The position numbers and the translations under genes were made by a program. A model generated the notes under the pieces. It was not told the DNA's origin. It did no database searches and was given only the letters and a program-made list of their open reading frames with translations. From NCBI GenBank assembly GCA_015494845.1, contig WGAL01000255.1:1-9429 (forward strand): a stretch of DNA of 9,429 nucleotides. Reading direction: 5' to 3'. This document shows positions 1 to 5,593 of the stretch, piece after piece (within the stretch, counting starts at the first letter, position 1; every line of letters begins with the position of its first letter). This stretch comes from Melioribacteraceae bacterium. Lineage in GTDB: Bacteria; Bacteroidota; Ignavibacteria; Ignavibacteriales; Melioribacteraceae.

Positions 1-1
1 A

Positions 2-235
2 AAACACGAGGTCGATTCGCTCGAACACAAAGTTTATTCTTTCATCGATTCGTTAAGCGAATATATTCCGATTGCAAATGACAGAGCGAGATTGAGTTAC
101 GATTTCGTTAAGTATTTCTGGGGCGAAAGCGATACGCCGGAAATTATTCTTAAGAAAAACAAAGTGAAAATCGAAGGAATTTCATTTGAGGAATTGGTTG
201 AGAAAATAAAAAAAGGTTTGGAAGAAATAAGATAG
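2..235 (+). CDS. C-terminal end of an unidentified protein (5' truncated by window edge)
   Basis: An open frame runs from the window edge to a TAG stop at 233-235 and gives 77 residues. I do not recognise the family. The tail is charged and probably mostly helical, with Lys/Glu-rich runs, a central aromatic stretch (YDFVKYFWGE) and a final amphipathic helix ending GLEEIR. No signal peptide, membrane segment or catalytic motif is visible in this part. Codon and CpG use match the acu-like operon downstream, so it looks like a native chromosomal gene. It is followed 36 bases later by a terminator hairpin, which supports this being the true 3' end of a transcription unit. The start lies outside the window. 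Confidence 0.7.
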   Translation, partial: KHEVDSLEHKVYSFIDSLSEYIPIANDRARLSYDFVKYFWGESDTPEIILKKNKVKIEGISFEELVEKIKKGLEEIR

Positions 236-271
236 CATTTTGGCCTCCAATTATTTTATTTCTTCTGTTCG

Positions 272-300
272 GCGTCCGTTTTGGGCGCTTTTTTGTTTTA
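272..300 (+). terminator. Rho-independent terminator after the partial gene
   Basis: A short GC-rich hairpin has left arm GCGTCC (272-277), loop GTTTT, and right arm GGGCGC (283-288) with one G-T wobble pair. It is followed directly by six T (289-294), then G and four more T. It lies 36 bases past the stop of the upstream gene and has the classic hairpin plus U-tract form. Confidence 0.65.
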
Positions 301-323
301 TTTGTCTCGAACCATGATTTTTG

Positions 324-337
324 TTCGCCGCGGCGAA
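324..337. repeat. Small perfect dyad, same module as in the 6731-6770 palindrome
   Basis: The sequence ttcgccgcggcgaa is a perfect 14-base dyad. A nearly identical copy (ttcgccacggcgaa, one base different) forms the centre of the longer palindrome at 6731-6770. Here it stands alone about 20 bases before the 28-base dyad at 360-387. It looks like one module of a repeat system built from interchangeable palindromes. Confidence 0.5.
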
Positions 338-359
338 TTACTGGATTGCCATGATTATC

Positions 360-387
360 GTAGAGACGCAAAATTTTGCGTCTCTAC
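360..387. repeat. 28-bp perfect palindrome, GTAGAGACGC family
   Basis: Two 14-base arms (gtagagacgcaaaa and its exact reverse complement) meet with no spacer. The outer ten bases of each arm recur at 6731-6770, where a second dyad occupies the centre. The first nine positions also resemble the other palindrome family in this window (gtagggaca at 2089 and 6835), which suggests related elements. It is intergenic and not followed by a T-tract, so it is better described as a dispersed repeat than as a terminator. Confidence 0.75.
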
Positions 388-402
388 ATTATAATAAAAA
401 AG

Positions 403-523
403 CGTCTTTGCGAGTGAATTGCTTAAGCAATTCACGTAGCTCCTCCGCAGCGGACTACCGAATTTTCAGCCTTTGCTTGCTAAACCGATAGATTGCTTCG
501 TCGCTTCGCTCCTCGCAATGACG
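403..523. repeat. MITE-like dispersed element, copy 1 (121 bp)
   Basis: The element is bounded by 12-base terminal inverted repeats: cgtctttgcgag on the left (one mismatch to the consensus cgtcattgcgag) and ctcgcaatgacg on the right. Inside, a perfect 20-base palindrome (tgaattgctt plus its complement) is followed by tccgcagcgga and a right half shared with copy 3 over about 44 bases with one difference. There is no coding capacity. Copies 2 (543-663) and 3 (2178-2300) have the same plan and nearly the same length. Confidence 0.7.
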
Positions 524-542
524 GATAAATTTAAATAACAAA

Positions 543-663
543 CGTCATTGCGAGGAAATTGCGCAAGCAATTTCCGTGGCAATCTATCAAATATTTAGCA
601 AAGGCTTACTGAACCGACGGATTGCCGCACTCTTTCGACAAGTCGGTATCGCTTGCAATGACG
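543..663. repeat. MITE-like dispersed element, copy 2 (121 bp)
   Basis: The terminal inverted repeats are cgtcattgcgag on the left and cttgcaatgacg on the right (one mismatch). The left inner module is a hairpin with arms gaaattgc/gcaatttc and a gcaa loop. A second pair, ggcaatc and gattgcc, encloses a stretch shared with copy 3 at about 41 bases with three differences. It lies in tandem with copy 1, separated by 19 AT-rich bases. The right end differs from copies 1 and 3 by a segment containing ctctttcgacaagtcggtat. Confidence 0.7.
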
Positions 664-800
664 TCGGCGCGGAGAAAAAAATTTCACTTTCCTCTTGATT
701 TTTCCCTCAAACTTTTTTAAATATCATTGTCTCGCGATTCCTTTTCTTTTACTCCTCTTACGGTTGCGATTTTTTTTGAAAATTTGTCAATGAGGTTGAA
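664..800 (+). other. Pyrimidine-rich, T-tract leader upstream of the T9SS cargo gene
   Basis: This stretch holds no gene. It is rich in T and C on the + strand, with several T-runs (for example around 697-703, 713-718 and 771-778). A Shine-Dalgarno-like GAGG at 792-795 lies five bases before the ATG at 801. The promoter of the downstream gene is expected here, but only weak candidate boxes are visible, so I do not call one. Confidence 0.45.
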
Positions 801-2063
801 ATGAAAAACCTTCTTCCGACGCTTCGTAAATATTTTTACGCCTTTCCCTTCTTTACGCTCTTTTTCTCTCTGCTTTTAACATTAAACCTCTACGCGCAAA
901 TTCAACCGGGAGACGACCTGAGAAAACTCGGGCTTGTTCCTTTTTCTCAACCAGATATGGGCCCTAAACTTGCAATAAATAAATATGATTATTATGGAAG
1001 CGGTGATGTAAATAATGATGGTGTAATTGATTTTAATGATGTTTCTGCAATGCAAAATGGAGAAATAAATGACAGAGCAGATATTGACGGAGATGGAACT
1101 CCATCAACTGAAAATGATCAACAAATTTTAATGAATTATTTAAATGGAAATACAAGATATTTACCTAGTCATTGGAATTATTTAAATGGAATTGAAAAAA
1201 GAAATTGGGTTCAAAAAATGCTTGCAATTGATAGTGTAAATTATAATCCTTATATTCCAGATGGAGATAGCATTTATACTTGCGTAGAATTTTCAAAGGA
1301 GATGTTAATTAATAATTTCGGGGTTGATAGTTTAATTAATTATATTGGCTATTGGAAATTTTTAAATCATGGAGATGAAAATGCGAGATTTAATATTCCT
1401 GTTTATATGGTTTTTACTACAATCCAAGCTCCAGTTCCTAATCCAACTGGGCATGTTATTAGTGGTGTTTTAGTTGGACCAAATGATACAACACATTTTC
1501 AAGAAAATCCCCTTAATTTTAATGAATGGTATTTTTTTGAACCAGAAGATGATGGAGAAGTTCACCCAGGAGACCCTGAAATGAATAAAAATTTTCCAGT
1601 TAAAATAAGATGGTGGGGATGGGATTTTGCACTTCCTCCTCCATTAGAATCAAGTTTTGGATATAGGGATATTGTTGAATTTAATTTAAATAATGGTGAA
1701 GCAAGTGTTAATTGGTATAATCCTCATTTAGTTCTTTCAAATCCAAATGATACATTAGTTAGTGTTGAAAATCAAGGAGGATTAGAAAATAAAGTTAATG
1801 ACTTTGAATTAGGAAATGCTTATCCAAATCCTACAAATGGTTTTGTAAATATTCCATATGTAACCAATAAAGAGGTAAATGTTACATTTGAAATTTACAA
1901 CGAACTCGGACAATTGGTAGAAAGAATAACCGGCAAAGGAGTAACGGCGGGTAAGCATAATTTCGCGTATAATTTAACTAAATTGCCGAGCGGAGTTTAC
2001 TTAATACGCGCGCAAACGGACAGAGGCAATTTCAGCTCGGTAAAAGTAATAAATATGAAGTAA
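801..2063 (+). CDS. Secreted T9SS cargo with dockerin-like repeats and a possible Cys-His peptidase-like domain
   Basis: The product has 420 residues. Residues 1-32 are a signal peptide, with a hydrophobic core and likely cleavage after LYA. Residues 68-117 hold two dockerin type I-like calcium loops (DVNNDGVIDFND at 69-80 and DIDGDG at 94-99). The middle, about 120-320, is not a family I can name. It carries YTCVEF (Cys161), TGHVISG (His218) and WYFFEPE (Glu247), whose order and spacing recall papain/transglutaminase-like hydrolases; this is inference. Residues 333-420 are a type A T9SS sorting domain with YPNP (341-344), IYNELGQLV (365-373), LPSGVYLIR and a basic end, so the protein is expected to cross the outer membrane and be anchored or released outside. 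The ATG has GAGG five bases upstream. Base composition is odd: codons about 44-366 are AT-rich and nearly CpG-free, while both ends look native, so the gene appears mosaic. It is monocistronic between repeat fields. Confidence 0.85.
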   Translation: MKNLLPTLRKYFYAFPFFTLFFSLLLTLNLYAQIQPGDDLRKLGLVPFSQPDMGPKLAINKYDYYGSGDVNNDGVIDFNDVSAMQNGEINDRADIDGDGTPSTENDQQILMNYLNGNTRYLPSHWNYLNGIEKRNWVQKMLAIDSVNYNPYIPDGDSIYTCVEFSKEMLINNFGVDSLINYIGYWKFLNHGDENARFNIPVYMVFTTIQAPVPNPTGHVISGVLVGPNDTTHFQENPLNFNEWYFFEPEDDGEVHPGDPEMNKNFPVKIRWWGWDFALPPPLESSFGYRDIVEFNLNNGEASVNWYNPHLVLSNPNDTLVSVENQGGLENKVNDFELGNAYPNPTNGFVNIPYVTNKEVNVTFEIYNELGQLVERITGKGVTAGKHNFAYNLTKLPSGVYLIRAQTDRGNFSSVKVINMK

Positions 2064-2088
2064 GATTAAACTTTGCAGGTCTCCAAAC

Positions 2089-2116
2089 GTAGGGACAACT
2101 CGCGAGTTGTCCCTAC
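2089..2116. repeat. 28-bp perfect palindrome, GTAGGGACAACTCG family, copy A
   Basis: Two 14-base arms (gtagggacaactcg and its exact complement) meet without a spacer, 26 bases after the stop of the T9SS cargo gene. An identical 28-base copy lies at 6835-6862. No T-tract follows on the + strand. Its place just past a stop codon means transcript-end folding is possible, but the exact repetition elsewhere marks it as a dispersed element. Confidence 0.8.
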
Positions 2117-2177
2117 TACATTTCTACGTTACCTCTACTACTACTCCGACCTAACCTTGCAAAAATAAGAAAACAAA

Positions 2178-2300
2178 CGTCATTGCGAGCCAAGACACAC
2201 AAGCGGATTGGCGTGGCTCCGCCGCGGCGGACTATCAAATATTTAGCGAAGGCTTACTAAACCGACAGATTGCTTCGTCGCTTCGCTCCTCGCAATGACG
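2178..2300. repeat. MITE-like dispersed element, copy 3 (123 bp)
   Basis: Both 12-base terminal inverted repeats are intact (cgtcattgcgag and ctcgcaatgacg). The left inner module starts ccaagacacacaag and is shared with the fragment at 6781. The centre contains the perfect dyad tccgccgcggcgga (2218-2231). The right half matches copies 1 and 2. A further inverted pair, ccgcc/ggcgg (2314-2325), sits just outside the element. Confidence 0.7.
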
Positions 2301-2342
2301 ACGGCGTAACAGTCCGCCGAGGCGGTGCGCGCTCACTCCGTT

Positions 2343-2368
2343 CCTTCAACGTACTAGTTCGTTGAAGG
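2343..2368. repeat. Hairpin 1 of a tandem pair
   Basis: Nine-base perfect arms, ccttcaacg (2343-2351) and cgttgaagg (2360-2368), enclose an 8-base loop. There is no following T-tract. It lies about 190 bases before the acu-like operon start. Confidence 0.55.
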
Positions 2369-2390
2369 TATTAAACAGAGTTTCTTACTA

Positions 2391-2417
2391 CCTTCGAGGA
2401 AACAAGTACCTCGAAGG
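2391..2417. repeat. Hairpin 2 of a tandem pair
   Basis: Nine-base perfect arms, ccttcgagg (2391-2399) and cctcgaagg (2409-2417), enclose a 9-base loop. The arms resemble hairpin 1 (both begin CCTTC and end GAAGG), so the two may be diverged copies of one element. The rest of the spacer to 2553 holds no gene, only AT-rich sequence leading to the operon start. Confidence 0.55.
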
Positions 2418-2520
2418 AAATTGTTACGAAGTCGGAAGACGGGGTGTGGGAGAAATTTAACAAAATAAAAAACGACAAAACTTTTCCCAAAAACCTCTCC
2501 CCTATCGCGTAAAATTTTAT

Positions 2521-2528
2521 TATTTTTG
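2521..2528 (+). promoter_or_regulatory. Possible Bacteroidota-type -7 box for the acu-like operon
   Basis: TATTTTTG fits the TAnnTTTG consensus known for the primary sigma factor of Bacteroidota and lies 25 bases before the ATG at 2554. I see no convincing upstream -33 element, and the region is AT-rich, so a chance match is quite possible. An SD-like AAAGG at 2542-2546 lies between it and the start. Confidence 0.25.
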
Positions 2529-2553
2529 AATTACCAAACACAAAGGCATTCAA

Positions 2554-4944
2554 ATGTTTAAAATTATCACCGAAGGTTTCGATTTCCGCGAACATGTTTT
2601 TCTAAAAAGCGGAGAGGGCGTTTTATTCCGGCTTGCCACAAAAAAAGATTTTCCTCTGATAAAAAAATTCCTTAATTCCGTTTCAAAGCGAAGTCTGCGA
2701 ATGCGTTTTATGGCGTCGATTAACGAAGTTTCCGATTCGACAATCGAGATGATGTGCGACGGAGAACTTACCGAAGTCGCGTGTATGCTCGCTTTGACGG
2801 AAGTAAACGGCGAAGAAAAAATTATCGGGCTCGGCAATTACATTGCGACAAAAAACGGAAGAGTCGCCGAGGTCGCTTTCTTAATCGCCGACGAATGGCA
2901 AGGTCGAGGCATAAGTTCGCTTTTGCTTGAGCGTCTTGCGGGCGTTGCAATGGCGAACGGATTTACCGAGTTTGAGGCGGAAGTGCTCCCCGAAAATTCG
3001 CCGATGCTTCACGTTTTCAAAAACTCGGGACTGAAATATCACCAAGTCTGGGGCTGGGACGCGGTTCACATAGAATTACCGGTAAACAACGGCGTTGCAA
3101 TGTGGCGTCGCGCAGATTTACGCGAACGCGTGGCGGTAGCCAATTCTTTAATTCCTTTGCTTAAACCGAAAACCGTCGCGGTCGCCGGCGCATCGCGCGA
3201 AAAAGACGCGCTCGGTCACATCATTTTCAAAAACATTCTCGACGCCGGATTTACCGGAACGCTTTATCCGGTTAATCCGCAAGCCGTTTCGATTAACGGC
3301 GTAAAAGCGTATTCCTCGTTCAAGGATTTGCCGGAAAAAATCGACCTCGCGATTATTGTAGTTCCCGCGGAGAAAGTTTATTCCGTAGCGGAAAACGCAA
3401 TAAACGCCGGCGCAAAAAGTTTGCTTGTAGTCAGCGCGGGCTTTGCCGAAGCGGGGAGCGAAGGAAAAGAGCGTCAGGAAAAATTAGTTCGCCTTGTGCG
3501 TTCGAAAGGAATTAGATTGCTTGGTCCAAGTTGTTTGGGCTTAATCAACACAAACGAGGAAGTGCGCTTGAACGCGAGTCTTTCGCACATCTTCCCCATT
3601 CAAGGCACGGCGGGATTTTTCTCGCATTCCGCCGCGCTCGGACTTGTAATTCTCGATTACGCAAGAAAAAAAGGAATAGGTTTTTCTTATTTCGTTTCCG
3701 CGGGAAACAGAGCCGATATTTCCGGCAACGATTTGTTGCAGTTTTGGGAAGACGACGGCAACACGAAACTCGCAATTCTTTATTTGGAAACGTTCGGCAA
3801 TCCGAGAAAATTTACGCGCATTGCAAGACGAATGTCCTACAAAAAACCGATACTCGTCGTAAAAAGCGCAAAGAGCGAAGCGGGCAAAAAAGCGGTTGAA
3901 GAAAAAAGCGGATTGAAAAGCGGCGCGCCGGAAGTTACGGCGGCGTTGTTCAGACAAACCGGCGTAATACTTGCCGACACTTTGGAAGAACTTTTCGACA
4001 TCGCGCTTGCGATTGAAAACCAACCTTTGCCGGAAGGCGACGGAATTTCGATTATCGCAAACTCAGCCGGCATCGCAACTATTTTTGCCGACGCGGCGGA
4101 AGCGAATAATCTTAAACTTTCCGAAAACGGCTTAATTAATTTGGGCGCGTTTGCCACGCCGGAACAATACAAAGACAGCGTTTACAAGGAATTGCTAAAA
4201 GAAGAAACGCACTCGTTGCTTGTGGGATTTGCGTGCGTTGGCAATTGCGGTTCCGAACCGGTGAAACTTGCCATCGAAGAAGGCGTGAAACTTGCGGAAA
4301 AAGAAACAGGCAAGCAAAAGCCGGTATTGTTATGCTTGATGGGCGTTACCGGTTCGATAAAAACAAAAGAAGACGAAACCGCGCGAACTTTTCCGTCGTT
4401 TATGTTTCCCGAATCGGCGGCGCACGCGTTGGGGAAAATCGTCAATTACGTGAAGTTCAAAAGCAAGCCGGCGGGCAATCTCGTTTGGTTCGAGGACGTG
4501 AAAGCAAACGAGGCGCGCGAACTTGTAATCGAAAAAATCAAAAACAAAAAGGACGAAGAATTTTTACTCGAAAAAGAAACCGCTCGTAAAATCTTCGAAT
4601 TGTTCAACATTGAATTGACGGAAGAAACGACGGGAAATTACATCACAATTTCAGTTACGCCGGATAATCTTTTCGGACCGATAATAACGGTTGTTGCGCC
4701 GGACAAAACAAAGTCGGTTCGAATTACGCCTTTAATGGAAAAGGATTTGGAAGAAATAAGAGAAGAAATCGGCGTAATTCTAAATCCGAAATTTGACGAA
4801 ATAGTAGGGAAAATTTCGCAAATGATTGAGGAACTTCCTTGGCTTTGGGAACTCGAGATTAAAGTTTACACGAACGTTTGTAAAATTTCCGATGACATTA
4901 CGATGAAACTGAAAAGCGGAAAAATAAAAAGACCGGATTTTTAA
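2554..4944 (+). CDS. GNAT acetyltransferase fused to degenerate ADP-forming acyl-CoA synthetase (Pat-like protein acetyltransferase)
   Basis: The product has 796 residues. Residues 20-175 are a GNAT domain with acetyl-CoA loop QGRGIS (116-121) and a motif-B segment ENSPMLHVFKNSGL. Next come a Rossmann CoA-binding domain (about 205-335: VAVAGAS, YPVNP, GPSCLGL) and two succinyl-CoA-ligase flavodoxin-like domains (about 350-640). The C-terminus, about 652-796, resembles an ATP-grasp domain but is short for one. The SHTG phospho-histidine motif of ADP-forming acyl-CoA synthetases is absent; residues about 446-456 read KAVEEKSGLKS. Ligase activity is therefore probably lost. Proteins of this fused family (Salmonella Pat and relatives) acetylate lysines of AMP-forming acetyl-CoA synthetase, with the CoA-ligase part sensing acetyl-CoA; that role is inferred here. 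GNAT is N-terminal, unlike in Salmonella Pat. The ATG has AAAGG seven bases upstream. It is first of three same-strand genes, 19 bases before the AcuB-like gene. Confidence 0.85.
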   Translation: MFKIITEGFDFREHVFLKSGEGVLFRLATKKDFPLIKKFLNSVSKRSLRMRFMASINEVSDSTIEMMCDGELTEVACMLALTEVNGEEKIIGLGNYIATKNGRVAEVAFLIADEWQGRGISSLLLERLAGVAMANGFTEFEAEVLPENSPMLHVFKNSGLKYHQVWGWDAVHIELPVNNGVAMWRRADLRERVAVANSLIPLLKPKTVAVAGASREKDALGHIIFKNILDAGFTGTLYPVNPQAVSINGVKAYSSFKDLPEKIDLAIIVVPAEKVYSVAENAINAGAKSLLVVSAGFAEAGSEGKERQEKLVRLVRSKGIRLLGPSCLGLINTNEEVRLNASLSHIFPIQGTAGFFSHSAALGLVILDYARKKGIGFSYFVSAGNRADISGNDLLQFWEDDGNTKLAILYLETFGNPRKFTRIARRMSYKKPILVVKSAKSEAGKKAVEEKSGLKSGAPEVTAALFRQTGVILADTLEELFDIALAIENQPLPEGDGISIIANSAGIATIFADAAEANNLKLSENGLINLGAFATPEQYKDSVYKELLKEETHSLLVGFACVGNCGSEPVKLAIEEGVKLAEKETGKQKPVLLCLMGVTGSIKTKEDETARTFPSFMFPESAAHALGKIVNYVKFKSKPAGNLVWFEDVKANEARELVIEKIKNKKDEEFLLEKETARKIFELFNIELTEETTGNYITISVTPDNLFGPIITVVAPDKTKSVRITPLMEKDLEEIREEIGVILNPKFDEIVGKISQMIEELPWLWELEIKVYTNVCKISDDITMKLKSGKIKRPDF

Positions 4945-4963
4945 TTAAACGGGGAAAAAGAAA

Positions 4964-5593
4964 ATGCTTTTACGCGAAATAATGCACACGGACGTTTTAA
5001 CCGTTTCGCCGGATACAAAACTTTGCGAAGCGTATAGAACGATGCACGAAAGAAAAATCCGGCATTTGCCGGTTCTCGACGGCGAAAAACTTGTGGGAAT
5101 TATTACCGACCGCGATTTGAGATTTGCCACAAGCAAACTTTCGGAAGTTCCGTTCGACCCGGAAGAAACGGTTCAAAACGTGATGATAAAAAAAGTGATT
5201 ACCGCGCATCCCGACGACCCGATTGAAATTGCGGCGAGAATAATGCGCGATTTGAAAATCGGTTCGCTAGTAATTATGGAAAACGGAAAACTCGTCGGAA
5301 TCGTTACGGGCATCGATTTGCTGGACGCTCTGCTTGCGCTCACCGGCGTCCATCGTCCGTCGGGCAGGCTGGACGTGAGATTATCCGACCGCGCAGGCGA
5401 ACTCGCGAAATTAACGAAACTACTCGCGGAAAGAAAAATCAACATTCATTCAATTTTAACTTACCGCGAAAAGGACGACCGCGTTCGGGTTATGTTGAGA
5501 TTGAACACAATGGAAGTTAGAAACATCGCGGAAGAAATTTGTCAAATGGGAATTGAAGTTGTTTGGCCGGTTCACGTATCATGTTTGAGATAA
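4964..5593 (+). CDS. acuB: AcuB-like protein with two CBS domains and an ACT domain
   Basis: The product has 209 residues. CBS domain 1 covers about 1-60 (REIMHTDVLTVSPDT, then LPVLDGEKLVGIITDRDL) and CBS domain 2 about 73-125 (VMIKKVITAHPDDP, then GSLVIMENGKLVGIVTGIDLL). An ACT domain follows at about 134-205 (RLDVRLSDRAGELAKLTKLL). CBS pairs bind adenine nucleotides and ACT domains bind small metabolites such as amino acids, so this is a likely cytoplasmic sensor. The architecture and neighbours match AcuB of the Bacillus acuABC cluster, whose exact biochemical role is unclear to me. GGGG at 4951-4954 lies nine bases before the ATG. It overlaps the deacetylase gene by 13 bases, which suggests translational coupling. 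All domain cores look intact. Confidence 0.85.
   Translation: MLLREIMHTDVLTVSPDTKLCEAYRTMHERKIRHLPVLDGEKLVGIITDRDLRFATSKLSEVPFDPEETVQNVMIKKVITAHPDDPIEIAARIMRDLKIGSLVIMENGKLVGIVTGIDLLDALLALTGVHRPSGRLDVRLSDRAGELAKLTKLLAERKINIHSILTYREKDDRVRVMLRLNTMEVRNIAEEICQMGIEVVWPVHVSCLR

Noticed and set aside
150..371. Minus-strand frame of 73 codons over the end of the first gene and the spacer
   Set aside because: It runs antisense through a coding region, a terminator hairpin and a palindrome, and its product is low-complexity and basic; there is no sign of a real gene.
403..663. CRISPR-like array suggested by the tandem repeats
   Set aside because: The units are 121 bp long, have inverted ends, and lack short identical repeats with unique spacers of constant size.
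695..729. Promoter for the T9SS cargo gene (TTGATT, 17 bases, TAAATA; or TATCATTG at 722-729)
   Set aside because: Matches to either sigma-70 or Bacteroidota-type consensus are weak and the region is AT-rich; not better than chance.
3531..4023. Overlapping frames on both strands inside the acetyltransferase fusion gene (also at 4233-4589 +)
   Set aside because: The products are rich in Arg, Phe and Lys in the way expected of shadow frames of a CpG-rich gene, while the + frame 2554-4944 carries clear conserved domains throughout.
5563..5580. TTG start for the deacetylase, six codons upstream
   Set aside because: ATG at 5581 begins exactly at the usual family N-terminus; the extra residues MAGSRI add nothing conserved.
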